Below are positions 8,703 to 17,118 of a stretch of DNA of 64,000 nt, piece by piece. Position 1 is the stretch's first letter. Each line of letters starts with the position of its first letter. Under the pieces are notes generated by a model, which saw nothing but the letters and a program-made list of their open reading frames with translations, made no database searches and was not told where the DNA came from. Source of the stretch: Epilithonimonas lactis (GTDB lineage: Bacteria; Bacteroidota; Bacteroidia; Flavobacteriales; Weeksellaceae); contig NZ_FOFI01000005.1 in assembly GCF_900110605.1 (NCBI RefSeq), positions 111,754-175,753 on the forward strand, in the 5' to 3' direction. The position numbers were made by a program, and so were the translations under genes.

Positions 8703-11518
8703 TATGCAGCTAACGCTTCATTTAATTCATTAATAATACTATCCATTTCGTTACCAAACAATTGGTACATCTTTCCTCTTCCGCCTTTGCTGTCAAACGG
8801 GTTGTAATCTAAATCGTCCAGCTCAATATGGTACGAACTTACAATGTGGTCTTTTATCATTCGCAGCCATTCCATTTGTTCGGTGCTAAAGCGGTTGTGC
8901 TGTCCGGCATTTTGTGCAAAAATCCAACGCTTAAAATTCTCGTCAATGGTCTTATCAAAAGGTTTCAGTTCTTCATCTATGCCACACACTTTTCTAATCA
9001 AAGATACTAATGCCGTCAGTTCATCTTTCGGGCAATCGCTTTTCACTTCTTCTATACCCGCATAAGCACTCCAAACGTGAGCAGGAGCCAACAGCGGTTT
9101 TTCCAGTTTCAGTTTATCCATTACTTCTTTTATCATTTTAAAAGTAATGTTGCGGCGGTTGTAAGGCTGGTCGTAGAAAATACTCAGCGCCTGTATCTCG
9201 TCTTTATTGGCTTTCAGGTATTCGCTGAAATCGTTAATCAAGGCTTTGGCTTTGTCCACAGATTCGGTATCCCATTCTGCTTTAGTCACCTCATCCAAAT
9301 TGATGTGGTCAATAATCTGGTCGTGCTGTTTGCGCACATTATCAATATGGTCGTTCAGTTTACCGTTAAAGGTGAGTGATGCCGTTTTCAGCAAAGCTTC
9401 CTGCGCTTCTGCTCTGGCTTCTGCTTCTTTGGCAGGCGTACGTTCATCAACCGGGATTTGTGCAATAATGGCATTCGCTTTATCGGCAATGACATCGGCA
9501 TCAAAAGCCTCAATTAATTCACGGGTCATCTGCTTTAGACTTTTCCCTTTTGCCAGTTCCTGTATCCTCTCTTTTTCGGCATCGGTCAATTGTTTTTCCA
9601 GACGGATAAGACGGTTTGCCAATGAAAGATACACATCTTCTTCCTGCACACCCATTGTCACGGCCTGCAACAAATCTTTCAAGGGAATAGTTGGCTGTCG
9701 CTCCAGCGGACGGCTGTCGGTCTTTTTAGATTTTGTGGCACCCACTGCATCTACAATCACGAAGTGTGTTTTTGCATCGGCAGTTTTGGTGACCAGTTTT
9801 AATTTATCGGCAGAAATGGTACGGGTACCTCGTCCTTTCATCTGTTCAAAATAATTGATACTTCTTACATCCCGCATAAACAGCAAAACTTCCAGAGGTT
9901 TCACATCGGTTCCGGTTGCAATCATATCAACCGTTACAGCAATACGCGGATAATAGTCGTTCCTAAAACGGTTAAGCACCGATTTCGGGTCTTCTTCTAT
10001 TTTATAGGTTACCTTTTTACAGAAATCATTGCCTTCTTCAAATACTTCTCTGATGATGTTGATGATGTCATCAGCGTGGCTGTCGGTTTTGGCAAAGACC
10101 AAAGTTTTCGGCACTTCATATTCACCATTTTCATCAAAACGATTCGGGAAAATATCCTTTCTCAACGCATCTCTATAAGCCGTAATAATCGTTCTGATTT
10201 GGCTGATGTTGACTACCTTTTTATCTAAATCATTTCGCAGATAAGCGGTGTCTTCATCTTCCTGTTGCCAACGTTTGGCTCTTGATAATTTATCTCTTCT
10301 GTCCACAAACCAACCTTTCTCTATCAAAGCTCCTTTATTGGAAATATCGGTTTCTATTAAATAAACATCGTAAGGAACGTTCACTCCGTCAATCACCGAT
10401 TCTTCGTATGTATATTGGCTGACAACATTTTCATTAAAGAAACCAAAGGTTCTTTTATCGGGCGTTGCAGTTAAGCCCACCAAAAAAGCATCGTAATAAT
10501 CTAATACCTGTTTCCAAAGATTGTAGATAGAACGGTGACATTCATCAATAATAATAAAATCAAACTGCTCAATGGGAACTTTTGGATTGTAGGCAACCGG
10601 AATGGCATCTTTTTTTGCCAACTGTTTTTCTATCCACGATGAATTTTCATTGGGATTGATTACATCTTCATCCTCCTCCATTTCTTCACCCTGCAAAATA
10701 GAATACATCCGCTGTATAGTAGAAATACAAACCTGACTTTCATCGGCGATATAGCTCGACGTCAATCTTTGTACGTTATACAACTCTGTAAACTTGCGGT
10801 TATCATCCTGTGGCTGAAAAGCTCTGAACTCCTGCTCGGCTTGCTCTCCTAAGTTTTTGGTATCGACTAAAAACAGAATGCGTTTAGCCTTTGCAAATTT
10901 CAGTAAGCGGTAAATAAAAGTGGCGGCAGTAAAGGTTTTTCCGGCACCCGTCGCCATTTGAATTAATGCTTTTGGTCGGTTGCCTTTAAACGATTTCTCC
11001 AAATTATTAATGGCAATAATCTGCGCCGGACGCAAATTTGTTTCATCCAATACGGGATAATCAGCAAATCTTCCTCTCAAACTTTTTTCTCTCTTCGACC
11101 ATTCCAATAAAGTCTCCGGCTTATGAAAACTGAAAACATTTCTGCCCCGAGGCTTTGGGTCGGTATAATCGGTAAAACGGGTAACAACACCCGTGCTTTC
11201 GTAAATGTATTTTAATCCTTCTGTATTCTTGAAAAACTTCAGGTCAGCCGTTGCATATTCTTTTGACTGCTCTTCAACAACGGTAAGCCGATGTCCTTCA
11301 TCTTCCTTTTTGGCTTCTATCAATCCCAAAGGTTTTTGATTGACAAACAGCACATAATCTGCAGGACCGACACTGGTTTGGTATTCACGAATAGCCACAC
11401 CCACTCCAACACTGAAATCAATATTATTCTTTGATTGTACGTGCCAGCCAGCCTGTTGCAGCATTGCATCAATCTGGTCGCGGGCTTTTTGCTCTGGGTT
11501 TTGATTAGGTTGGGTCAA
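8702..11518 (-). CDS. hsdR: Type I restriction endonuclease subunit R (EcoEI-like)
   Basis: The 938-residue product is the motor/nuclease subunit, which translocates DNA with ATP and cuts it when the target is unmethylated. It has an N-terminal PD-(D/E)xK nuclease with Asp54 in 'GPADYVLF' and Glu68-x-Lys70 in 'LIEAKK', then a superfamily-2 helicase with Walker A 'MATGAGKT' (188-195) and the DEAD-box equivalent 'DECH' (325-328). Helicase motif VI appears as 'QMKGRGTR', followed by an EcoEI_R-type helical C-terminus. Length and motifs are complete, so the enzyme should be active. It is the first gene of the operon, so expression of all five genes probably starts upstream of it. Confidence 0.96.
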   Translation of the reverse strand: MTQPNQNPEQKARDQIDAMLQQAGWHVQSKNNIDFSVGVGVAIREYQTSVGPADYVLFVNQKPLGLIEAKKEDEGHRLTVVEEQSKEYATADLKFFKNTEGLKYIYESTGVVTRFTDYTDPKPRGRNVFSFHKPETLLEWSKREKSLRGRFADYPVLDETNLRPAQIIAINNLEKSFKGNRPKALIQMATGAGKTFTAATFIYRLLKFAKAKRILFLVDTKNLGEQAEQEFRAFQPQDDNRKFTELYNVQRLTSSYIADESQVCISTIQRMYSILQGEEMEEDEDVINPNENSSWIEKQLAKKDAIPVAYNPKVPIEQFDFIIIDECHRSIYNLWKQVLDYYDAFLVGLTATPDKRTFGFFNENVVSQYTYEESVIDGVNVPYDVYLIETDISNKGALIEKGWFVDRRDKLSRAKRWQQEDEDTAYLRNDLDKKVVNISQIRTIITAYRDALRKDIFPNRFDENGEYEVPKTLVFAKTDSHADDIINIIREVFEEGNDFCKKVTYKIEEDPKSVLNRFRNDYYPRIAVTVDMIATGTDVKPLEVLLFMRDVRSINYFEQMKGRGTRTISADKLKLVTKTADAKTHFVIVDAVGATKSKKTDSRPLERQPTIPLKDLLQAVTMGVQEEDVYLSLANRLIRLEKQLTDAEKERIQELAKGKSLKQMTRELIEAFDADVIADKANAIIAQIPVDERTPAKEAEARAEAQEALLKTASLTFNGKLNDHIDNVRKQHDQIIDHINLDEVTKAEWDTESVDKAKALINDFSEYLKANKDEIQALSIFYDQPYNRRNITFKMIKEVMDKLKLEKPLLAPAHVWSAYAGIEEVKSDCPKDELTALVSLIRKVCGIDEELKPFDKTIDENFKRWIFAQNAGQHNRFSTEQMEWLRMIKDHIVSSYHIELDDLDYNPFDSKGGRGKMYQLFGNEMDSIINELNEALAA

Positions 11519-11537
11519 AGTTTTTTTTAGTTTTTTT

Positions 11538-11545
11538 CAAATATA
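11538..11545 (-). promoter_or_regulatory. Candidate -7 promoter element of the hsd operon
   Basis: CAAATATA on the + strand reads TATATTTG on the minus strand, an exact match to the Bacteroidota -7 consensus TAnnTTTG, about 20 bases before the hsdR ATG. No convincing -33 TTTG lies at the usual 17-23-base distance, so this is tentative. Confidence 0.3.
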
Positions 11546-11770
11546 AACAAAAAACAAAAAGATCACCGTACGGTTTTCCTTATTCCAAGAAAAAAACTTA
11601 AATTTAAATAATAGAAAGGTGTGTAATAATGTACCAATAAACAAATCACTATGTAAGGCAAACATTGCACCTTTAGTTGAGTAGCACCGTAATCATAAAT
11701 CACTATACCGCATTCCAGATGACTGAGCGGAGCCGAAATAACATTTTAAATCAAAAAGTATTTGATTCTT

Positions 11771-12130
11771 TCACTCTTCTTTTTCACTCTTTTTCTCCTC
11801 CTGCGCAGCATCCCAAAAAGCATCCACAAATCCATTTTGTTGACGCCACAAGGCTTCGTCACCTCGTTTGACGTAACCCGTCCACTGGTACCAAAGATTA
11901 GTCCATTCTTCATAGTGCAGCACAAGATCTGCATGGTCATCAAAATATTGACTCACAGGCGAATCCTCATAAGAGCGGGTCTCCCAAAGGTCTTGATCTT
12001 TATCGACCTGCACTTCACGGAAAAGATTATGAAATTCAAAGATCAGGTTACCACCACGGTCATCCTTTTCCATTTTGATGGCTTTAAGTTTAAAAAGATT
12101 GAGTGCCAGACCACCATGTTCATAGACCAT
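11771..12130 (-). CDS. Small protein of unknown function, paralogue of the neighbouring gene
   Basis: The 119-residue product is not recognised. Its first ~90 residues align with the 85-residue product of the gene immediately upstream (12181-12438): both start 'M(V/I)..H.G.A..L..LK.I.ME', share 'GG(N/H)LIFEF', then 'W.ERSY...PV.QY..D..DL' and an aromatic end. This copy continues for ~30 more residues with Trp-rich and then Lys/Glu-rich sequence. No signal peptide or membrane segment. The pair lies head-to-tail with a 50-base gap and may be one transcription unit, just upstream of the restriction operon on the same strand. Confidence 0.7.
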   Translation of the reverse strand: MVYEHGGLALNLFKLKAIKMEKDDRGGNLIFEFHNLFREVQVDKDQDLWETRSYEDSPVSQYFDDHADLVLHYEEWTNLWYQWTGYVKRGDEALWRQQNGFVDAFWDAAQEEKKSEKEE

Positions 12131-12180
12131 AATATCAGGTTTTTAAAAGTTTAGAAATAAATTAAAATAATAGGAAGCTA

Positions 12181-12438
12181 CTAGTTGACTACAAAGTCAT
12201 TCCAGACCTCTACCCAGGTCTTAAAGTTCGCATCCAAATCCACCATATCTTCATAGTATTGCAAGACAGGTTCATTCCGATAGGACCGCTCTACCCATCG
12301 GCCACTTTCGAGCTCCTCCATGAGAATGATGGCGTTATTGAATTCGAATATCAGGTGACCGCCATCTTCTTGCGGCTCCATCCTGATGCCTTTCAGATCA
12401 TAAAGATGAATGGCAATACCATTGTGTTGATGTATCAT
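12181..12438 (-). CDS. Small protein of unknown function, paralogue of the neighbouring gene
   Basis: The 85-residue product is the shorter of two tandem paralogues. It contains the shared 'GGHLIFEFNN' and 'YYEDMVDL' segments and ends shortly after a Trp-rich helix-like stretch. It is acidic and probably cytoplasmic. Two diverged copies side by side suggest an old local duplication under selection rather than a chance ORF. I cannot assign a function; small immunity or regulatory proteins often look like this, but there is no direct evidence. Confidence 0.68.
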   Translation of the reverse strand: MIHQHNGIAIHLYDLKGIRMEPQEDGGHLIFEFNNAIILMEELESGRWVERSYRNEPVLQYYEDMVDLDANFKTWVEVWNDFVVN

Positions 12439-12828
12439 AAGTGTTGATTGTTAAATTGGATGACAAAAAAAATCAAAGGTTTATTGAAAGACCAAAACGG
12501 TTGTAATCATTTGTTTTTAAAAAACTTATAAGGAGGCTAAAGCTGAACCAAGCTTTCTAAAAATTGACCTTTAGGTGCAAAATTGAATTTCATAATAGTT
12601 GATGTTTATTCTCTAAAAATAAAAAAAATAATCAATTGATATCCGTTCAGTAAAATAATTAAAGAAATACAACCACAATTTTAATTAAAATAAAATCCAC
12701 AAATACCACAAATCCCCCTACCAAAAAAGATTTTAAAAACTTTAACCTTAAAAAAATAAAAAAATACGTCCAAAATATTTGCTATGTAAAAATTTTTATT
12801 AATTTTATTTCAACAAAATACAAATAAG
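12439..12828. other. AT-rich intergenic region upstream of the HTH gene
   Basis: About 390 bases, very AT-rich, between divergent genes. A possible promoter for the + strand HTH gene is TTTG at 12778-12781 and TAATTTTA at 12800-12807 (seven of eight matches to TAnnTTTG) with an 18-base spacer. Nothing else is recognised. Confidence 0.35.
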
Positions 12829-13092
12829 ATGAAAAAAAGATTACAATCGGAAGAGGCTAAGAAAATAGCAATTTCCAGCTTAGGCTATGACCATGGGATC
12901 AATCTAGATGATATCGATCTGACAAGAGATTTGATGACCGACAAAGAGGTAGAGAAGATTTTCGGTATTTCTTACAGGACCCTTTGCAACCACAGAAAGA
13001 AGGGCTTGATCAAATACTTCAAAATGGGAAGCAAGACCATGTACATCAAACAAATATTGACGATGGACATTCTCAAGATCTATAATGATTAA
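12829..13092 (+). CDS. Small helix-turn-helix DNA-binding protein (MerR/excisionase-like)
   Basis: The 87-residue product has a winged helix-turn-helix of the HTH_17/excisionase type at about residues 35-80: 'LMTDKEVEKIFGISYRTLCN' is the helix-turn-helix and 'KGLIKYFKMGSKTMYI' the wing. Such proteins act as small transcription factors or as directionality factors of mobile elements. There is no integrase nearby, so a regulator is more likely. It begins with a basic stretch 'MKKRLQSEEAKK'. A strong terminator lies ~25 bases after the stop, making it a single-gene unit. Confidence 0.78.
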   Translation: MKKRLQSEEAKKIAISSLGYDHGINLDDIDLTRDLMTDKEVEKIFGISYRTLCNHRKKGLIKYFKMGSKTMYIKQILTMDILKIYND

Positions 13093-13117
13093 AAACAGAT
13101 GTCATTAAAAAAAAACC

Positions 13118-13146
13118 AAAGCAGGCCCCCACGCCTGCTTTTTTTT
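13118..13146 (+). terminator. Rho-independent terminator of the HTH gene
   Basis: Perfect 9-bp stem AAAGCAGGC / GCCTGCTTT with a CCCCCAC-type loop, followed by a run of T residues. Confidence 0.85.
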
Positions 13147-13204
13147 ATCAAGATCATCAAATTTCAAATTAACCCAACCAATCATCTACACCCACACCTC
13201 TCTA

Positions 13205-13387
13205 AATCAATCTTCCACCCTTTAGGGTTGGGGTAAAGAAAATTAATGAAACAATTACCTAAACGCGCATTTCCTTAATCAATTTTCCACCCTTAGGGTT
13301 GGGGTAAAGAAAATTGACGAAACAATCACCTACACCACATTTCCTTAATCAATTTTCCACCCTTTAGGGTCGGGGAAAAGAAAATTG
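13205..13387. repeat. Triplet of the ~40-bp dispersed palindromic repeat (right set)
   Basis: Copies at 13205-13245, 13277-13316 and 13347-13387 read AATCAATTTTCCACCC.TTAGGGTTGGGG.AAAGAAAATT. This is the reverse complement of the triplet at 1455-1600. The spacers (GAAACAAT.ACCTA...ATTTCCTT) are also similar, so the local tandem unit is ~70 bp. Confidence 0.75.
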
Positions 13388-13446
13388 ATGAAATCTTTAC
13401 ACTACCCATTCCAGAATAATCCAAAACCAATCCACGACACAAAATT

Positions 13447-13483
13447 CCCCTCCTCTGGAGGGGTGCCCGCTCGCGGGCGGGGT
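13447..13483. repeat. Short GC-rich double-palindrome element
   Basis: Two adjacent hairpins, CCCCTCC-TCT-GGAGGGG and GCCCGC-TCGC-GGGC, stand out in an AT-rich intergenic region (13144-13815). They create a spurious ORF with 'PSSGGVPARGRGG'. This looks like a dispersed intergenic repeat. The rest of the 670-base gap holds the repeat triplet and no gene I can support. Confidence 0.55.
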
Positions 13484-13815
13484 GGTTCATACGAATCCCC
13501 ATTTAAAATCTACAACTCTCTCTCACTTCTAACCTACATCCTCTCCCTATCGAACACTCATCGAACAGTCAATACCCACCACATATACAATCTACCTGCA
13601 AAGAACGACAAGAGGATAAATAACTGTCAAAAAAAACCCTTCTAAAAGACATCCAGCATCGAAGAATGGATGCATTGGTCTGCAATTAATGTCACTTTAT
13701 TGCACATCACGAATAGAGAAAAGAAATGTTTTGCAAAGTTTAGCAAAGTCGGTCACATAAGTCTGGTCATTCAGATTTTTCTTCAACTTTACATCACTAA
13801 AAAAAAAGTATCATT

Positions 13816-14451
13816 ATGGGCAAACTTTATGATTCACTACTTTCAGGCACCTCAGGACGCACAGGTCGTATAGTGGTAGCCAATGTCTTTGGCCACGAGT
13901 TCACTAAGATCCGGCCAAGGAAAAGAACTTCCCCACCCACCATCAAACAAAAGCTGATCCAGGACAGGATGAAGGATTGCGCTACATTTATGCAGTCTTA
14001 CAGGGGTTATGCGTGTAACTATTTTGGAAACCGCATTGGGATGAAATCCAGTTACAATCTGGCCATGACCAATCTGATGAACAATTTCAACATCGATTTC
14101 GTTGCATCTACGGTCACGGTCAATTATCCTGGGATTTTATTCTCAAAGGGAAGTCTTTTGTCTCCTGTCTCCAATCCTTTAGCACTGCCAACCGCTACGA
14201 CATTGGAGGTCTCTTGGCAAGACAATTCTGGAACAAATGTAGAGCGACAGCAGGATCAGGCACAAATCCTGATAGCGGCGGAAGATGACATCAACACCAC
14301 CTTTATCGAGAATGCAGCGGTCAGGATGGATGCGAGCTACACGGTCAATCTTCCAGTTCATCTGCAAGGCAAGACACTCCATGTCTGGATGGCCTTTAAG
14401 AATCAGGACGAGACCAACGCCTCAAACTCCCTCTACCTCGGAAGTATCTAA
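13816..14451 (+). CDS. DUF6266 family protein
   Basis: The 211-residue product begins 'MGKLYDSLLSGTSGRTGRIV' with the Gly-rich start typical of the Bacteroidota DUF6266 family, followed by a conserved basic segment 'KIRPRKRTSPPTIKQKLIQ' and a beta-rich C-terminal half ('LEVSWQDNSG', 'LHVWMAFKNQDE'). There is no signal peptide. The function is unknown. In my recollection these proteins are common as single genes or small paralogue groups in flavobacteria. The gene is monocistronic, ending in a strong terminator. Confidence 0.82.
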   Translation: MGKLYDSLLSGTSGRTGRIVVANVFGHEFTKIRPRKRTSPPTIKQKLIQDRMKDCATFMQSYRGYACNYFGNRIGMKSSYNLAMTNLMNNFNIDFVASTVTVNYPGILFSKGSLLSPVSNPLALPTATTLEVSWQDNSGTNVERQQDQAQILIAAEDDINTTFIENAAVRMDASYTVNLPVHLQGKTLHVWMAFKNQDETNASNSLYLGSI

Positions 14452-14453
14452 CC

Positions 14454-14490
14454 AAAGAAAAGCACAGAGTATTCTGTGCTTTTCTTTTTT
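14454..14490 (+). terminator. Rho-independent terminator of the DUF6266 gene
   Basis: Stem AAAAGCACAGA / TCTGTGCTTTT around a short loop, followed by CTTTTTT. It starts within a few bases of the stop codon. It could also stop minus-strand transcription from the DKNYY gene. Confidence 0.85.
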
Positions 14491-14539
14491 ATAAAACTTT
14501 CATTTCTTAATGGATTCTGATCATCTATTTAGAGGAATA

Positions 14540-16282
14540 TCAAGAAAACTTACTCTCAATCCCCGCCGCTTTCAAAATCTTTTGCAATTCCCGGATATAA
14601 GTGATGACTTGCGTCTCGGTCTCAGAAACGAAGGTCATTCGGGTCGTAAAAAGGGTAGTTCGGCTGGATTTTCCATTTTTCAGGTCAATGCGCATGGTGC
14701 CACTGTAACCACCCATTTTGGGATTGGATTTCACCGCACGAAACACCACTTTTTCAATGTCTTCTATTTTATATTTTTTGAAAAGCAGGTTGTTTAAGAT
14801 CAGATAATCATCTTTGAGAAGGAATGGATGCACCTTCACATTGCGGAACAGAAAAGAGATGACGTACACCAACACCACTGCACCGAAGATCAGCCAATAC
14901 GACCTGTACCATTCATTGTTCTTATCGGTCTTGGCTTTCAGGATGGTTTCGCTCTCTGCCTCGGTGATCTTGTTGGTTCTGCTTAGATTCCTGATAGCAT
15001 CTGGACCTACTCTGCCAGCACTCGCCAAAGATTTGAGGGCATTGATATCCTTGATCTCATAAATCGAAGAAACCATCAACTGCGAACTGCCGAGGTCATC
15101 AAAGTAAAAATAACGGTTGCCTGCCTGCCACACACTTCCTTGTTGGGAATCTGGATGGCTGATCTTTTTGAGACTGGCAGCCTGTACGCCTTTGAGTTCC
15201 AACAGATGTGTCGTTCTGCTCTGCAAGCCTCTATTTCTTGCCCATGATTCGGTAGCCTTCAAAAAGTAAATTTTGTTGCCACTGGTAAATACATCCGGTG
15301 CAATCTCCCGAAACTGGTTGTCTTGAAAAGGATTGTCACCTGCGCGCTCCACTTCTTCAGTTTCGGTGTTATAGAAATACAGAGCGTCTTTGGAAACAAA
15401 CAAAGCCTGGTAAGCGTGTTCCAGACTCATTCCCAGGAGTCGGTATGGGGCTTTCGATTCATCAAACGGTTTTCCATCGACATAGACCATTCCATTTTGG
15501 GGATTGATGAGATAATTACTTCTGGAAGGCATATCGCCTTCGATTCCTATCTGACAGATTTTGTCGTTGTAGGCTAATGGCAGCAGGTCATTTTGGTAAT
15601 AGACCTTTTTGCCGTCTGTGAAATAGTCATTACTGTTCCTAACATCGCGGTCCCAATAATGGATCTTAATTGGCCGAATGGTCTTGGGATTGGACTCCTT
15701 CATTTCCTGCCCTTTGAAAAAAGCCACCTCATCATTGACCGCTATGGCAAAGCCTGGTTTGGGCTGGTAAGTTTTACCTCCCGCAAGTTTTTGGAAGGGA
15801 TACCAATAGCTCTGCGGTTTATCTCCCAGTCCAAGACCTTCCCCAGCCAAACCGATGATAAAACCTACGCCACTTAACGCTTCGTTATTTTCAGAATTGC
15901 GGGCACAGTAATAGGTCGTCGTCCCATCGGTGTAGTAGTTGTTTCCAAGAACTTTCAGACCTTCTGGTCTCAGGCCTTTCAAAATGATGTTCCCGGCATA
16001 GACGTGCTGGTTATCGTAGCCGATCTGGTTGTCGGCATAATTGCCACGTATCACCTTAAAGCTTGCTGGATCAGCGCCTTTTACCTCATAATGGCCGTTG
16101 CTGGGAACCAGCGCATAGACCTTCCCGTCATACACTGAGAAAACTCCATTGAGGTCCTTGGTCTTTGTATTGTAATTGATGGGATCATCTTTTGAAAATA
16201 ACGAGATCGACATCAGCCCAAACATCAGCATAAAGAGCAGAATGAAAAAGCCATAGATCAAGAACCGGTATTTGTACATCAT
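14540..16282 (-). CDS. DKNYY-type membrane protein of unknown function
   Basis: The 580-residue product has an N-terminal membrane segment (about 7-30). A long extracytoplasmic part follows, built from repeated motifs of the DKNYY type: 'DGKVYALVP', 'ADPASFKVIRGNYADN', 'DNQHVYAGN', 'DGTTTYYCA', 'DGKKVYYQND'. A second membrane segment lies near 455-475, and a C-terminal cytoplasmic domain of ~100 residues has strands resembling a PH-like fold ('LILNNLLFKKYKIEDIEKV'). The start with two Met is chosen because the hydrophobic segment begins six residues later. It is a single minus-strand gene between opposing genes. The function is unknown; DKNYY repeats are found in envelope proteins. Confidence 0.8.
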   Translation of the reverse strand: MMYKYRFLIYGFFILLFMLMFGLMSISLFSKDDPINYNTKTKDLNGVFSVYDGKVYALVPSNGHYEVKGADPASFKVIRGNYADNQIGYDNQHVYAGNIILKGLRPEGLKVLGNNYYTDGTTTYYCARNSENNEALSGVGFIIGLAGEGLGLGDKPQSYWYPFQKLAGGKTYQPKPGFAIAVNDEVAFFKGQEMKESNPKTIRPIKIHYWDRDVRNSNDYFTDGKKVYYQNDLLPLAYNDKICQIGIEGDMPSRSNYLINPQNGMVYVDGKPFDESKAPYRLLGMSLEHAYQALFVSKDALYFYNTETEEVERAGDNPFQDNQFREIAPDVFTSGNKIYFLKATESWARNRGLQSRTTHLLELKGVQAASLKKISHPDSQQGSVWQAGNRYFYFDDLGSSQLMVSSIYEIKDINALKSLASAGRVGPDAIRNLSRTNKITEAESETILKAKTDKNNEWYRSYWLIFGAVVLVYVISFLFRNVKVHPFLLKDDYLILNNLLFKKYKIEDIEKVVFRAVKSNPKMGGYSGTMRIDLKNGKSSRTTLFTTRMTFVSETETQVITYIRELQKILKAAGIESKFS

Positions 16283-16372
16283 AGTTTATGTTTTTAAACA
16301 ATAGTATTTCGACAGCTAAAAGCTTACCATTTGTGAATGTGGTTTCTAAGATAGGGATTCTTACGAAAACTT

Positions 16373-16467
16373 CGTCAGTTCGAGTAGCGAAGCGTATCGA
16401 GAACCGGGTTGCGTAGGAAAAACTTCTCGATACGATCCGACTTAAGTCGAATCACTCGAAGTGACGG
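16373..16467. repeat. Solitary copy of the ~95-bp imperfect palindrome
   Basis: This matches the repeat units at 71-588 almost base for base, starting CGTCAGTTCGAGTAGCGAAG and ending CACTCGAAGTGACGG. It occupies the gap 16283-16585 upstream of the secreted-protein island. It shows the element is dispersed and not only tandem. Confidence 0.85.
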
Positions 16468-16585
16468 GAGCCGGGGTTTCGGAAATGCCTTTTCACATTT
16501 TGTAAATCCATCAGTAGCAAAAACTGTGGTCAAGTCAATTAAAAAAAACATTTGCTATCTTTAGGGAAACTAAAATGCACAGTCC

Positions 16586-17065
16586 ATGAAAACCATATTC
16601 TTTATTGTCCTGATGTTGTTCTGCACTTCCCTAAGTGCGCAAAACAAATCAGAGATCGACCTTTGGTCTGGCAGTTATGCCATCTACCCTAAAAACGATG
16701 AGGTTGCAGCTGACACTTTGGTGATTAAAAAAGTCAAAAACCTCACCGCCGATCAGGTCCCTTCCAAACTTGAAGCCGACCTTGCCCGCTGGGAAGTTGC
16801 CTCGACACGGGATTCCAAAAAAGAAGCAATCACCATAAGACGTTTCCTATCCAATGACGAGGATGATGAATACAAAGAATTTGGATGGACAGCCCTGCAC
16901 AAGTCTGGAAAGATGAATTGCATTGATGGCGGCCACTTTTTCATCTGCCAGACCTAAGCGAAAACATCGGTAGAACTAAAACGCGATAAGCCCTTCTATA
17001 CCGAGTCTGGTATCTTCGGGGTTTGGCTGCATTACGGTCTGGTGACCATCAAGAAAATCAAATAA
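16586..17065 (+). pseudogene. Small secreted protein interrupted by an in-frame TAA
   Basis: The first 123 codons encode a signal peptide ('MKTIFFIVLMLFCTSLSAQ') and a short domain ending '...GGHFFICQT', then TAA at 16955-16957. The same frame continues for 35 codons of good protein-like sequence, including 'KPFYTESGIFGVWLHYGL', to a second TAA at 17063-17065. The remaining distance to the next gene is small and the downstream codons have the same character, so the simplest reading is a 159-residue protein with one nonsense mutation. A functional 123-residue protein or a sequencing error is possible. The family is not recognised. It is the first gene of a ten-gene co-directional run. Confidence 0.65.
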
Positions 17066-17118
17066 GGGCTGATCAGCATCATTCTTGCTGTAAAAATCTC
17101 AAACTATAACCACGACCT

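Noticed and set aside
13385-13645. 86-residue + ORF with 'PSSGGVPARGRGG'
   Set aside because: Made by the GC-rich hairpin element; not a gene.
13670-13873. 67-residue + ORF
   Set aside because: Overlaps the DUF6266 start in another frame and has no support.
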